From the NCBI RefSeq assembly GCF_034006335.1, contig NZ_JAWDIQ010000003.1: 64,000 bases of DNA; one strand, given 5' to 3'. Below are positions 21,215-30,251 of this stretch, one piece after another. Below the pieces are notes generated by a model. It saw nothing but the letters and a program-made list of their open reading frames with translations. It was not told the origin of the DNA and did not search any database. Position 1 is the first letter of the stretch. Each line of letters opens with the position of its first letter. Origin of the DNA: Paracerasibacillus soli. GTDB taxonomy: Bacteria; Bacillota; Bacilli; Bacillales; Amphibacillaceae. Made by a program: the position numbers and the translations under genes.

Positions 21215-22690
21215 ATGCGTAACGATAAGTTTATAAAAGAAGGTTTAACATTTGATGATGTTTTGTTAATTCCGGCTAAATCTGAAGTATTACCAAGAGA
21301 TGTATCTGTACATACCCAGTTATCTCCAAAACTAAACCTACATGTACCATTGATTAGTGCTGGTATGGATACTGTTACGGAAGCTGAAATGGCAATTGCT
21401 ATGGCACGACAAGGTGGATTAGGAATAATCCATAAAAATATGTCGATTGAGGAACAAGCGGAACAAGTTGACAGAGTAAAACGTTCTGAAAGTGGCGTTA
21501 TCACAAATCCATTTTACTTAACACCGGACCATCAGGTGTATGATGCTGAACATCTCATGAGTAAATATCGCATTTCAGGTGTTCCTATTGTAAATTCTGT
21601 TGATGAACAACAACTTGTTGGTATTATCACAAACCGTGATATGCGGTTTATTCGAGACTTTTCTATACCAATTCATGAGGTAATGACAAGTAAAGATTTA
21701 ATCACTGCCCCTGTTGGAACGACATTGCAAGAGGCAGAAAAAATATTGCAACAGCATAAGATTGAAAAGCTCCCACTTGTTGATGAACAAAACATATTAA
21801 AAGGGCTTATTACAATAAAAGATATTGAAAAGGTAATAGAATTCCCAGATGCCGCAAAAGATGCCCAAGGGAGACTATTGGTAGGTGCGGCAGTTGGTGT
21901 CACTGGTGATGCCATGCAACGTATCGAAAAGTTAGTTGAAGCAGGTGTTGATGTTATCGTGATTGATACAGCACATGGACATTCTAAAGGTGTGCTTGAG
22001 CAAGTAAAACTTGTTCGTCAAAAGTTCCCTGAGCTCGATATTATTGCCGGTAATGTAGCAACAGCGGAAGCTACAAAGGCACTGATTGAAGCGGGGGCAA
22101 CAATTGTAAAGGTTGGAATAGGTCCAGGTTCTATTTGTACAACTCGTGTTGTTGCAGGCGTTGGTGTCCCACAAGTAACAGCTGTTTTTGACTGTGCGCA
22201 AGAGGCAGAGAAACATGGCATACCGATTATCGCTGATGGTGGCATTAAATACTCAGGTGACATTGTAAAAGCACTTGCTGCTGGTGGAAATGCTGTGATG
22301 CTTGGTAGTATGTTTGCTGGAACATCTGAAAGCCCAGGTGAGACTGAAATTTATCAAGGTAGAAGATATAAAGTATACCGTGGTATGGGCTCTGTTGGTG
22401 CCATGAAGGCAGGTTCAAAAGATCGTTATTTCCAAGATACGGACGATGCAAAAAAACTTGTTCCTGAGGGAATTGAAGGACGAGTTGCTTATAAGGGCCC
22501 AATCGCAGATATTGTTCACCAACTAATTGGTGGTTTACGCGCAGGTATGGGTTATTGTGGTACAAAGACAGTAAAGGATTTAAAAAATGACGCACAATTT
22601 GTCCGCATTACAAATGCTGGATTACGTGAGAGTCATCCACATGATGTACAAATAACAAAAGAAGCACCTAATTATTCTGTACAGCAATAA
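21215..22690 (+). CDS. guaB: Inosine-5'-monophosphate dehydrogenase
   Basis: Oxidises IMP to XMP with NAD+, the first committed step to GMP. The protein has 491 residues, normal length. It opens KEGLTFDDVLLIPAKSEVLP, carries two CBS domains at about 95-205, the active-site loop with the catalytic Cys in GIGPGSICTTRVVAGVG, and the flap YRGMGSVGAM. ATG at 21215 follows AGGAGG. It has its own terminator, so it is probably a single-gene unit. Confidence 0.98.
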   Translation: MRNDKFIKEGLTFDDVLLIPAKSEVLPRDVSVHTQLSPKLNLHVPLISAGMDTVTEAEMAIAMARQGGLGIIHKNMSIEEQAEQVDRVKRSESGVITNPFYLTPDHQVYDAEHLMSKYRISGVPIVNSVDEQQLVGIITNRDMRFIRDFSIPIHEVMTSKDLITAPVGTTLQEAEKILQQHKIEKLPLVDEQNILKGLITIKDIEKVIEFPDAAKDAQGRLLVGAAVGVTGDAMQRIEKLVEAGVDVIVIDTAHGHSKGVLEQVKLVRQKFPELDIIAGNVATAEATKALIEAGATIVKVGIGPGSICTTRVVAGVGVPQVTAVFDCAQEAEKHGIPIIADGGIKYSGDIVKALAAGGNAVMLGSMFAGTSESPGETEIYQGRRYKVYRGMGSVGAMKAGSKDRYFQDTDDAKKLVPEGIEGRVAYKGPIADIVHQLIGGLRAGMGYCGTKTVKDLKNDAQFVRITNAGLRESHPHDVQITKEAPNYSVQQ

Positions 22691-22728
22691 AAGACGCACA
22701 TTACGAGGCTGATTATTATCTTTTTTTT

Positions 22729-22760
22729 ATAGATAGGTGATGTAGCCTATCTATTTTTTT
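22729..22760 (+). terminator. Terminator after guaB
   Basis: A perfect nine-base stem ATAGATAGG/CCTATCTAT with an eight-base loop followed by T8. Confidence 0.85.
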
Positions 22761-22903
22761 TCTTGCCTTTGTGGTAAAATAACTAAGGCAACTCTCTTTT
22801 TGATGACAATGTGGAAAACCTGTGTTATTTAAAATTACACTTAAATGAACAAGTGAGAAATAGAATAAATGATGATATTTAACATAAAGTGGGGTAAAAA
22901 CAA

Positions 22904-24232
22904 TTGAAACCTTTATATAAGAAACTATCACTCGTATTAGTTGTTGCGATGATGCTGACAATTTTCCAACATCATCCAAATGTAGCGCACGCGCAAGCAA
23001 ACGTAAAATTAGCAGCAGAATCAGCTATTTTAGTTGATGCGGAAACAGGTAAAGTATTACTAGCAAAAAATGCAGATGAAGCACTACCACCAGCTAGTAT
23101 GACAAAAATGATGACTGAATATCTCGTTTTAGAAGCGATAGCTTCTGGTAAAATTAGTTGGGATACACCAACACAAATTAGTGATTACGCGTATAAGATT
23201 TCAGCTAACAATGCCTTTTCAGGTATTGGTCTTGTGCAAGACAAAGACTACGTAGTTGAAGATTTATATAATGCAATGGCAATTAACTCAGATAATGCAA
23301 CAACCATTGCACTGGCAGAACTAGTAGCTGGTTCTGAAGGTGAATTTGTTAAAATGATGAATGATAAAGGTAAAGAAATGGGGTTACCTGATTTTAAATT
23401 TGTAAATGCCACTGGATTAGAAAATACTTCATTAGGGAAAGATTACCCTGAAGGAACAGAACCAGATGGAACAAATTTATTATCAGCTCGCTCTGCAGCA
23501 TTACTTGCATTTCATTTAATTAAAGATTTTCCACATGCATTAGATATTTCCAGCATTCCACAAACAACATTTGACGATAAAACAATCGATAATTGGAACT
23601 GGATGTTGCCACATAACAGTGTGAATTTTAAACAATACTATTATGAAGGTATTGACGGTTTAAAAACAGGATATACAGATTTAGCTGGCTATTGTTTTAC
23701 AGGAACCGCTAAACGTAATGGAAAACGTCTTATTTCTGTTGTAATGAAGACAAAAAGTGAAGATGCCCGTTTTAAGGAAACAATGAAATTAATGGATTAT
23801 GGTTTTGCGAACTTTGAAGAAAAAACACTATTTCCAGCTGATTACCAATTGAAAGGTAAATCTACGTTGAATGTATCAAAAGGGAAAAGCAAAACAGTAG
23901 ATGTTGCACTTAGTGATGCATTTAAAATCCCAATTAAAAAGGGAGAAGATGAGAAATATAGTATTTCTTATCAATTCGATAAAAAGAAGCTTGATAAAGA
24001 AGGTAATATTGTAGCACCTGTTAAAAAAGGCGAAAAAGTTGGAACAGCAGAACTTGTCTATGATGGTAAAGATCTTGGTTACATTACTGAAAAAGGAAAA
24101 CATCAAGTAGACCTTGTCGCAACAAAATCAGTTGAAAAAAATAATTGGTTTATGCTTACTTTAGGGGCAATTGGTGATTTCTTTGTAAATATCTTTTCAT
24201 CTATTGTAGATATGGTAAAAGGCTGGTTCTAA
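22904..24232 (+). CDS. dacA: D-alanyl-D-alanine carboxypeptidase (PBP5-like)
   Basis: Trims the terminal D-Ala from peptidoglycan pentapeptides outside the membrane. The protein has 442 residues. A signal peptide (KKLSLVLVVAMMLTI, cleavage near AHA-Q) is followed by the active-site motifs SMTK (in PPASMTKMM), SDN (in INSDNATT) and KTG (in LKTGYTD). The C-terminal domain and amphipathic helix (about 405-442) would anchor it to the membrane. The start is TTG at 22904 with AAAGTGGGG upstream. Place after guaB matches B. subtilis dacA. Confidence 0.96.
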   Translation: MKPLYKKLSLVLVVAMMLTIFQHHPNVAHAQANVKLAAESAILVDAETGKVLLAKNADEALPPASMTKMMTEYLVLEAIASGKISWDTPTQISDYAYKISANNAFSGIGLVQDKDYVVEDLYNAMAINSDNATTIALAELVAGSEGEFVKMMNDKGKEMGLPDFKFVNATGLENTSLGKDYPEGTEPDGTNLLSARSAALLAFHLIKDFPHALDISSIPQTTFDDKTIDNWNWMLPHNSVNFKQYYYEGIDGLKTGYTDLAGYCFTGTAKRNGKRLISVVMKTKSEDARFKETMKLMDYGFANFEEKTLFPADYQLKGKSTLNVSKGKSKTVDVALSDAFKIPIKKGEDEKYSISYQFDKKKLDKEGNIVAPVKKGEKVGTAELVYDGKDLGYITEKGKHQVDLVATKSVEKNNWFMLTLGAIGDFFVNIFSSIVDMVKGWF

Positions 24233-24279
24233 TTAATATTTGCAAGTAGCTCAAAATTTGCGTATGATAGTAGTAATTA

Positions 24280-24531
24280 AATGCAAAAGGTTATGATAGG
24301 AACTAGTAATAGTGAATCTTTCTATAGAGAGCCGATGGTTGGTGGAAATCGGTGAATGGTTACTATGAATCCATCCTTGAACTGGTTTACGGAAAATCAA
24401 AGTAAGTAAACCCGGTGACGCACCGTTATGCGATGAAGCCGGAAGATACTCGTAACGTATCTTCAATTAGGGTGGCAACGCGGGAATACAACTCTCGTCC
24501 CTGTTATATACAGGGATGGGGGTTTTTTTGT
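24280..24531 (+). promoter_or_regulatory. T-box leader of serS
   Basis: The stretch has the T-box layout: a long Stem I (AGAGAGCCGATGG... region), a specifier loop, and the conserved AGGGTGGCAACGCGGG box at 24469-24484, then a terminator hairpin (GTCCCTG/CAGGGAT plus T7) ending at about 24530. UCC in ATGAATCCATCC is a reasonable specifier, fitting serine. Uncharged tRNA-Ser would favour antitermination and raise serS expression. The specifier choice is my reading and was not folded by program. Confidence 0.88.
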
Positions 24532-24728
24532 ATTTAAATAAAGGCTGCATTTATCAAGAAGATGTGTTGTGTTAGACCTAAGTACTAATGTCTAGAAGGA
24601 TTAGAAGAATGATCTAAAAGAAACACACTACACCTTTTACAGGCCCATGATGAACTTCTGCGGGGACAGCATGCGGTCATACAGCCAAATGATTGATGAA
24701 AGTAAAATAACGATAGGAGGAAAAGTAT
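24532..24728. other. Intergenic stretch between T-box terminator and serS
   Basis: About 200 bases after the T-box terminator and before serS. I see an AGGAGG site for serS at its end (24715-24720) but no gene or other structure. It makes an unusually long untranslated spacer between terminator and start. Confidence 0.4.
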
Positions 24729-26003
24729 ATGTTAGACATGAAATATTTAAGAAGCAACTTTGAAGAAGTTCAAGCGAAATTGCAACATCGTGGTGAGGAT
24801 TTATCTGATTTATCACGGTTTGGAGATTTGGATAAAAGGCGCCGCCAATTAATTAATGAAACAGAAACATTAAAGGCGAAGCGAAATGAAGCATCGAAAC
24901 AAATTCCTATCCTTAAAAAGGAAGGAAAAGATGCAGAGTCTGTTATTAAGGAAATGCGTGAGGTAGGCGATCAAATCTCAGAGATTGATCACCAATTACG
25001 TGAAATTGAAGATGACCTCCACCATATAATGTTATCTATCCCAAATATACCACATGAAAGTGTACCTATCGGTGAGGATGAGGATGATAACGTTGAAGTA
25101 CGTAAATGGGGAGAGGTTCCTCAGTTTGACTTTGATGTAAAGGCACATTGGGATTTAGCGACAGATTTGAATATGATTGACTTTGAAAGGGCAGCAAAAG
25201 TTACGGGAAGTCGCTTCACATTTTATACCGGATTAGGCGCAAGACTAGAACGTGCATTAATTAACTTTATGATGGATTTGCACGCAGATGAGCATGGTTA
25301 TGAAGAAATGCTACCACCGTATATTGTGAATCGAGCAAGCATGACTGGAACAGGTCAACTACCAAAATTTGAGGAGGATGCATTTAAATTAGCAGATTGG
25401 GATTACTTTTTAATTCCAACCGCAGAAGTTCCGGTTACAAATTATTATCGCGATGAGATTTTAAAGGAAGAAAACTTACCTAGAAAATATTGTGCTTATA
25501 GTGGTTGTTTCCGCTCAGAGGCAGGATCAGCTGGACGCGATACTCGGGGACTCATTCGTCAACATCAATTTAATAAAGTAGAGCTTGTTCATTTTGTGAA
25601 ACCTGAAGATTCATATGCAACGTTAGAGACATTAACGGGACACGCTGAAAAGGTATTACAATTATTAAAGTTACCGTATCGTGTATTGAGTATGTGTACG
25701 GGCGATCTTGGCTTTACTGCTGCGAAGAAATATGATATTGAAGTATGGATACCAAATCAAAATACGTACCGTGAAATTTCTTCTTGTTCAAATTTTGAAG
25801 ATTACCAAGCTAGAAGAGCAAATATTCGCTTTCGTCGTGGGCCTAAAGGAAAGCCTGAATTTGTCCACACATTAAATGGATCTGGTTTAGCAGTTGGACG
25901 TACTGTTGCAGCGATTTTAGAAAATTACCAGCAAGCAGATGGATCAATTGTAATCCCTGAAGTACTTCGTCCGTATATGGGCGGAAAGAGCATCATAAAG
26001 TAG
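24729..26003 (+). CDS. serS: Serine--tRNA ligase
   Basis: Charges tRNA-Ser with serine. The protein has 424 residues, the normal bacterial length (425 in B. subtilis). The N-terminal coiled-coil arm (about 1-105) opens MLDMKYLRSNFEEV; class II motif 2 lies around YCAYSGCFRSEAGSAGRDTRG and motif 3 at NGSGLAVGRTVAAILE. The start follows AGGAGG. A T-box lies upstream and a tRNA-Ser gene downstream. Confidence 0.98.
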   Translation: MLDMKYLRSNFEEVQAKLQHRGEDLSDLSRFGDLDKRRRQLINETETLKAKRNEASKQIPILKKEGKDAESVIKEMREVGDQISEIDHQLREIEDDLHHIMLSIPNIPHESVPIGEDEDDNVEVRKWGEVPQFDFDVKAHWDLATDLNMIDFERAAKVTGSRFTFYTGLGARLERALINFMMDLHADEHGYEEMLPPYIVNRASMTGTGQLPKFEEDAFKLADWDYFLIPTAEVPVTNYYRDEILKEENLPRKYCAYSGCFRSEAGSAGRDTRGLIRQHQFNKVELVHFVKPEDSYATLETLTGHAEKVLQLLKLPYRVLSMCTGDLGFTAAKKYDIEVWIPNQNTYREISSCSNFEDYQARRANIRFRRGPKGKPEFVHTLNGSGLAVGRTVAAILENYQQADGSIVIPEVLRPYMGGKSIIK

Positions 26004-26011
26004 TAATGAAA

Positions 26012-26048
26012 GGACGCTTTTTAGCTAAAATATAGTTAGGAAGCGTCC
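26012..26048 (+). terminator. Hairpin after serS
   Basis: GGACGCTT pairs with AAGCGTCC over a 21-base loop just after serS; no clear T-run follows, so it is at best a weak terminator or a processing hairpin. Confidence 0.4.
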
Positions 26049-26138
26049 CTTAGTTTCACAAAAATATTGAATTGTGCTTCTTTGGGAAACAAGTTGACTT
26101 TGTAATATAAACCATGATATATTATTAAATGTTGTCAC

Positions 26139-26231
26139 GGAGGTATACCCAAGTCCGGCTGAAGGGATCGGTCTTGAAAACCGACAGGGGTGTAATAGCC
26201 CGCGGGGGTTCGAATCCCTCTACCTCCTCCA
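26139..26231 (+). tRNA. tRNA-Ser (UGA anticodon)
   Basis: A class II tRNA of 93 bases. The acceptor stem is GGAGGTA/TACCTCC, the anticodon loop CTTGAAA gives UGA, a long variable arm follows, then GGTTCGAATCC and a terminal CCA. The base before CCA is T, where tRNA-Ser normally has G. Location after serS matches B. subtilis. Confidence 0.95.
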
Positions 26232-26264
26232 TTTTAAAAAAGCGCATAAATTTTTGGAGATAAG

Positions 26265-26297
26265 ATAAAGCTGCTCATAGAGTGGCTTTATTTTTTA
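26265..26297 (+). terminator. Terminator after tRNA-Ser
   Basis: ATAAAGC pairs with GCTTTAT, then T6; 34 bases after the tRNA. Confidence 0.65.
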
Positions 26298-26434
26298 CCT
26301 TTTTGTATTGCTTTAAATCTACGTGAACTAAACTTCGTCGTAACATTACGATAGCCTTTTTGTTACGATGGAAATTAACGATTCAGCAGCGAAATGTCTA
26401 AAACAGCCTTTTAAAAAAATATAAACAAGCTTTA

Positions 26435-26488
26435 AAAAAAGCCGTATGAAGTCAAGATTAGGATACTTGATTTCATACGGCCTTTTAA
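26435..26488. terminator. Terminator after dck
   Basis: A long stem GCCGTATGAA plus TCAAG paired with CTTGA and TTTCATACGGC, with A7 on one side and T4 on the other. It lies just beyond the stop of the leftward dck gene. Confidence 0.75.
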
Positions 26489-26503
26489 ATTGCATGAACA
26501 GCA

Positions 26504-27193
26504 TTATTTTACATTGATTAATTGTTTGGACTTCCATTTTCTTGAGTGCTCAATGGAACGGGAAATTTTTGCTATAATCGGTTCAATTGAACAGTCCTTT
26601 TGAAGTAGATCATATTCTGCAATATTAATTCGTAAGATAGGGCATGAGTTAAAGCTGTTAATCCAATTTTCATAACGATGATACATTTCTTCCCAATACG
26701 AGATTGGCGTGGTCTTTTCCATATCACGACCACGTAATTGAATGCGATCTAGCACATCTTCTAAGCTACCTTCTAAATAAATAAGTAAGTCAGGATGTGG
26801 AAAATATGGCGTCATGACCATTGCTTCAAAAAGGTTCGTGTATGTTTCATAATCAGCCTCAGACATCGTACCATTGTCATAGTGCATTTTTGCAAAAATA
26901 CCAGTATCTTCATATATAGATCGGTCTTGAATGAAGCCACCACCATATTCAAAGATCTTCTTTTGTTCTTTAAATCGCTCAGCTAGAAAGTATATTTGTA
27001 AGTGAAAACTCCAACGTTCGAAATCTTGATAGAAATTTTCTAAGTACGGATTTGTGTCAACTTTTTCAAATGATGTTTTAAAATTTAATGCTGAGGCAAG
27101 TGCTTTTGTCATAGTTGACTTACCAACCCCAACTGTACCTGCGATTGTAATAATACTATCACCAGGTATGTTATACTTTTCTCTAAGATTCAT
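26504..27193 (-). CDS. dck: Deoxyadenosine/deoxycytidine kinase
   Basis: Phosphorylates deoxyadenosine and deoxycytidine for salvage. The protein has 229 residues. It shows the P-loop GTVGVGKST, the DRSIYED motif of the deoxynucleoside kinase family and the lid RIQLRGRDME. It resembles B. subtilis Dck (FERWSFHLQIYFLAERFKEQK). It is the second gene of a leftward dgk-dck pair, 32 bases after dgk. Confidence 0.93.
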   Translation of the reverse strand: MNLREKYNIPGDSIITIAGTVGVGKSTMTKALASALNFKTSFEKVDTNPYLENFYQDFERWSFHLQIYFLAERFKEQKKIFEYGGGFIQDRSIYEDTGIFAKMHYDNGTMSEADYETYTNLFEAMVMTPYFPHPDLLIYLEGSLEDVLDRIQLRGRDMEKTTPISYWEEMYHRYENWINSFNSCPILRINIAEYDLLQKDCSIEPIIAKISRSIEHSRKWKSKQLINVK

Positions 27194-27225
27194 GACTTTA
27201 TGTCCTCCTATGAGTAGGTGTATTG

Positions 27226-27870
27226 TTAATTTGCAGTATTTAACGTGACACGGTGTAATTCAGTACGTACCATTTCAATAATTGTTTCTAAATCTTCCTG
27301 ATTGGAAACAAAGTCAAATTGATCACCATCAATACGAACAACAGGAATGTTTGGATGAATTTTTTCAAATTCATTCATAAACTGCTCATAATCCTGAGAT
27401 AACTGAGCAAGGTAAGTAGCCTTAATGTTTTGCTCAATTTCACGGCCACGTAGTCGAATTCTTTTTAGAATCGTATCTAAGCTCGCATGAATATATATCA
27501 TCATGTTTGGAACTGGCATATCCTTTGTTAAGATATGATAAATTTGCTCATATTTTTCAAATTGCTCTTCTTGCAATGTACGTTTTGCAAAAATCATGTT
27601 TTTCGATATATGATAATCCGCGATAACCGGTTTATTTACTTGTAAATATTTCGTTTGAATATCTTCTAATTGTTTATATCGATTACATAAGAAAAACATT
27701 TCTGTTTGAAAGCTCCACTCCTCAATATTATCGTAAAACTTTCCAAGAAATGGGTTTTCCTCGACAATTTCTTCTAAGAGATGAAAGCCAAAATGAGTAG
27801 CAAGCTTATTGGCAAGCGATGTTTTACCTACTCCTATCGGCCCTTCAATGGCGATAAAAGGAACTTCCAT
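27226..27870 (-). CDS. dgk: Deoxyguanosine kinase
   Basis: Phosphorylates deoxyguanosine for nucleotide salvage. The protein has 214 residues. The P-loop is GPIGVGKTSL and the lid IRLRGREIEQ; EWSFQTEMFFLCNRYKQLED matches B. subtilis Dgk. The ATG at 27870 (MEVPFIAIEG) has GGAGG eight bases before it and is preferred over the TTG at 27885, which overlaps that site. Operon with dck. Confidence 0.93.
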   Translation of the reverse strand: MEVPFIAIEGPIGVGKTSLANKLATHFGFHLLEEIVEENPFLGKFYDNIEEWSFQTEMFFLCNRYKQLEDIQTKYLQVNKPVIADYHISKNMIFAKRTLQEEQFEKYEQIYHILTKDMPVPNMMIYIHASLDTILKRIRLRGREIEQNIKATYLAQLSQDYEQFMNEFEKIHPNIPVVRIDGDQFDFVSNQEDLETIIEMVRTELHRVTLNTAN

Positions 27871-28090
27871 AATCTTATCCTCCAATTCTACTAACAGTAA
27901 ACAGATGGTTTTAATTTTATCACATATAGGAAGGATGTACCATGATAAAAATTATGAAAGGGTTGGCAAAAGGGTAGCATTTTTTTCTACTTTTAAGATA
28001 TTGCATTTTCATGTATAATAATAATGTTGTTTTTTGGCGAAGAATAATGGCCAAAGATGATGAAATAAATAAGTAATTTATTTATTATAT

Positions 28091-28163
28091 GCCTCCGTAG
28101 CTCAGGGGATAGAGCATCGGTTTCCTAAACCGTGTGTCGCAGGTTCGAATCCTGCCGGGGGCG
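28091..28163 (+). tRNA. tRNA-Arg (CCU anticodon), island attachment site
   Basis: A 73-base tRNA with acceptor stem GCCTCCG/CGGGGGC, D-loop AGCTCAGGGGATAGAGC, anticodon loop TTCCTAA (CCU) and T-loop GGTTCGAATCC. No CCA is encoded; the gene is followed by TTAAACG. Its last 44 bases form most of attL, so the island recreates the 3' end of the tRNA. Confidence 0.96.
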
Positions 28164-28165
28164 TT
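28120..28165 (+). repeat. attL, 46-bp direct repeat in tRNA-Arg
   Basis: Identical over 46 bases to 41701-41746. It begins in the anticodon stem (GTTTCCTAAACC) and ends two bases past the tRNA (GGCGTT). This marks the left boundary of the 13.6-kb island; integration into the 3' half of a tRNA gene is typical of tyrosine integrases. Confidence 0.95.
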
Positions 28166-28195
28166 AAACGTTGATACGACGCTATTTAGGGCGTT

Positions 28196-28230
28196 GATTT
28201 ATCCGTAAAGCCATTACGGTAAGCACACAG
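28196..28230 (+). repeat. Left copy of a subterminal repeat (possible integrase arm site)
   Basis: GATTTATCCGTAAAGCC, then TAAGCACACA, resembles 41635-41668 in the same order, each a short distance inside an island end. Such sites could bind integrase or an excisionase. Confidence 0.45.
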
Positions 28231-28263
28231 TCTAATCGCATAGTTTGCGGGTGATTTAGTTAC

Positions 28264-28302
28264 GCCCCTTTCCGTTCATAATCGAATGGAAGGGGCTTTT
28301 TT
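28264..28302 (+). terminator. Hairpin with T-run directly before the integrase start
   Basis: GCCCCTTTCC pairs with GGAAGGGGC across a 14-base loop, followed by T6, ending four bases before the integrase TTG. It could end tRNA-Arg transcription. The GGAAGGGG of the right arm is also the only purine-rich candidate ribosome site for the integrase. Confidence 0.75.
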
Positions 28303-28305
28303 GCG

Positions 28306-29325
28306 TTGTCTAAGCGGAAGGGAAAGCCGATTATTCGGACAAGGTCTGCGCCGTCATTATCAGCAAATAATAGCGTCGATTTATCATTACATGACGCATT
28401 AGACTTCGTTTACTCGACTAAGCAAGCGGAGGGGCTAAGACCTCGGACATTGAGTGAATATCGTAGTCTATTCGGATTATTTATCGAGTGGCTAGGCGTG
28501 CATAACCCGGGTGTAAAGCGGATAACTGATATTTCAACCGGAATGATCCGCGAATATGTGATTTATTTATCGACCAAACACACGAATAAAAAGACAGGCG
28601 AAATAGGATTATCTCCATATACGGTCAATATTCGTATTCGATTACTAAAAGCGTTTTTTAATACGCTACACACAGAGGAGATTATCGACAAGAATCCAGC
28701 GCAAGCAATTAAGTTAATGCGAGTTGACGAAGATACATTCGAGCCTTTGACCGACGAGGAAGTTAATCGTTTATTGAGCGTGCCGGATATACGACTATAC
28801 GCGCAGTTTCGCGATTTAGTTAGTATGTTCTTAATTCTCGATACAGGTATAAGGTCGTCCGAAATGTTTGCGTTAGAGATGGAGGACGTCAATTTTAAAA
28901 GCCGCGCAATCTATTTGCCGGGGAGTAAGACGAAAAACAGAAAGCCGCGCATTTTACCGTTATCGAACCAAGTGCTTCGCATGTTAATGGAGCTTATAAC
29001 GGAAGTAAAGGCGAACTTCGAGACGACTTATATATTCGTATCAAATTTCGGTGAGAGGTATTCGCCTAGTAGCTTTAGACGGCGTTTGCACATCTATAAA
29101 GAACGGTCGGGAATAGATAAGTCAATAAGTGCGCATGGGCTACGGCATCAGTTTTGCCGCGATTACATTATGAACGGTGGGGATATATTCACGCTTCAGA
29201 GAATCGCAGGCCATGCGGATATATCGACTACGAGAAAATACATCCAACTAACCGACGAAGATTTAAAGACAAAGCATGCGGAGTTTAGCCCAATCGCTAG
29301 GCGACGTATTAAATATCGAAAATAA
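28306..29325 (+). CDS. int: Tyrosine recombinase / integrase of the island
   Basis: Site-specific recombinase of 339 residues that would insert and excise the island at tRNA-Arg. A SAM-like core-binding domain (about 20-125) precedes the catalytic domain. Catalytic residues are visible: Arg in LDTGIRSSEM, the His-x-x-Arg in AHGLRHQF, His in IAGHADISTT and the nucleophile Tyr in RKYIQLT. The only usable start is TTG at 28306, since the frame opens at 28282. It lies right after a terminator-like hairpin, which may limit its expression. Confidence 0.93.
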   Translation: MSKRKGKPIIRTRSAPSLSANNSVDLSLHDALDFVYSTKQAEGLRPRTLSEYRSLFGLFIEWLGVHNPGVKRITDISTGMIREYVIYLSTKHTNKKTGEIGLSPYTVNIRIRLLKAFFNTLHTEEIIDKNPAQAIKLMRVDEDTFEPLTDEEVNRLLSVPDIRLYAQFRDLVSMFLILDTGIRSSEMFALEMEDVNFKSRAIYLPGSKTKNRKPRILPLSNQVLRMLMELITEVKANFETTYIFVSNFGERYSPSSFRRRLHIYKERSGIDKSISAHGLRHQFCRDYIMNGGDIFTLQRIAGHADISTTRKYIQLTDEDLKTKHAEFSPIARRRIKYRK

Positions 29326-29489
29326 ACAATAAAAAAGGCACAACGGAAACGCGAATACGTCTCCGATATGCACACCGAATACTTAAAGCATATCGAAAAA
29401 TGAGCGGACGGTCAAGGATTATTTAAGCACGCTCATAAAATAGAACATACATTCCGTTGTCGCCTTCTAATCGGGGAGGCTTATCGAAA

Positions 29490-30251
29490 ATGAACAAGGA
29501 ATATTTATCGCAAACAGAGTCGACATATAAGGCGTTACAGTCGTTTGAATCCGTCGAAGAAATGAACGAATCTATAAAGGCGCATAAGCAGGCGCATGAA
29601 CTATCGCAGACCGAGCGCGACATACTCGACGCAATCAGTCGCTATGCCTGCAAGTATAAGGGCGTATGCTATCTATCGAAGCAGAAGATCGCGGAGCAAG
29701 CCGGCTATAAGAGCAGGCGGACGGCTATTCGAGCATGCAATCGTTTAGAAGCGCTAGGAATCATCGAGCAGCACGAAACTAAGCGCATAAAAGGCGACCG
29801 CAGGCAATCGACTAATATTATCGTAATAAAGCCGGCAAACGCCGAGCCAGACACGGCAGCAAGTCACGGCATAAAAACATCCGCTAAAGCTAATACAAAT
29901 AATACATATAAAGAGACGGCAGAGCAGCCGAAACCTTCCGCCGATAATATTATCAAACGCGGACTAAAGAACGCTATTCCTGCGCCCATTTATAGCGCAT
30001 TAGAGCCGTTTTTCGACGGTCAAGCCTTATACGATACATACGGCATACTATTGCGAGCAAAGGCCCGTATTGACCGCCGTATACCGCTAGAAACGTATGC
30101 AGAGCGCTATATAGACGCCTTCTATAACGTCGTAAGGCTGCATAAATCGGGCAAGGTTCGCAGCATGCGCGGATTGTTATACGTGGCATGGGAGCGATTG
30201 AGCGCGGAGATTAGTCGACAGATTAATGCGAAAATGTTGCGTTTAGGATAA
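29490..30251 (+). CDS. Winged-helix DNA-binding protein, possible replication initiator
   Basis: A 253-residue protein of unknown function. Residues about 45-110 form a winged helix-turn-helix (LSKQKIAEQAGYKSRRTAIR...LGIIEQHETKRI), followed by a low-complexity linker (about 115-155) and a helical C-terminal domain with MRGLLYVAWERLSAE. ATG at 29490 has GGGGAGG upstream. This domain order is seen in plasmid and phage replication proteins, and a repeat-rich non-coding stretch follows directly, so an initiator role is possible but not shown. Confidence 0.55.
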   Translation: MNKEYLSQTESTYKALQSFESVEEMNESIKAHKQAHELSQTERDILDAISRYACKYKGVCYLSKQKIAEQAGYKSRRTAIRACNRLEALGIIEQHETKRIKGDRRQSTNIIVIKPANAEPDTAASHGIKTSAKANTNNTYKETAEQPKPSADNIIKRGLKNAIPAPIYSALEPFFDGQALYDTYGILLRAKARIDRRIPLETYAERYIDAFYNVVRLHKSGKVRSMRGLLYVAWERLSAEISRQINAKMLRLG

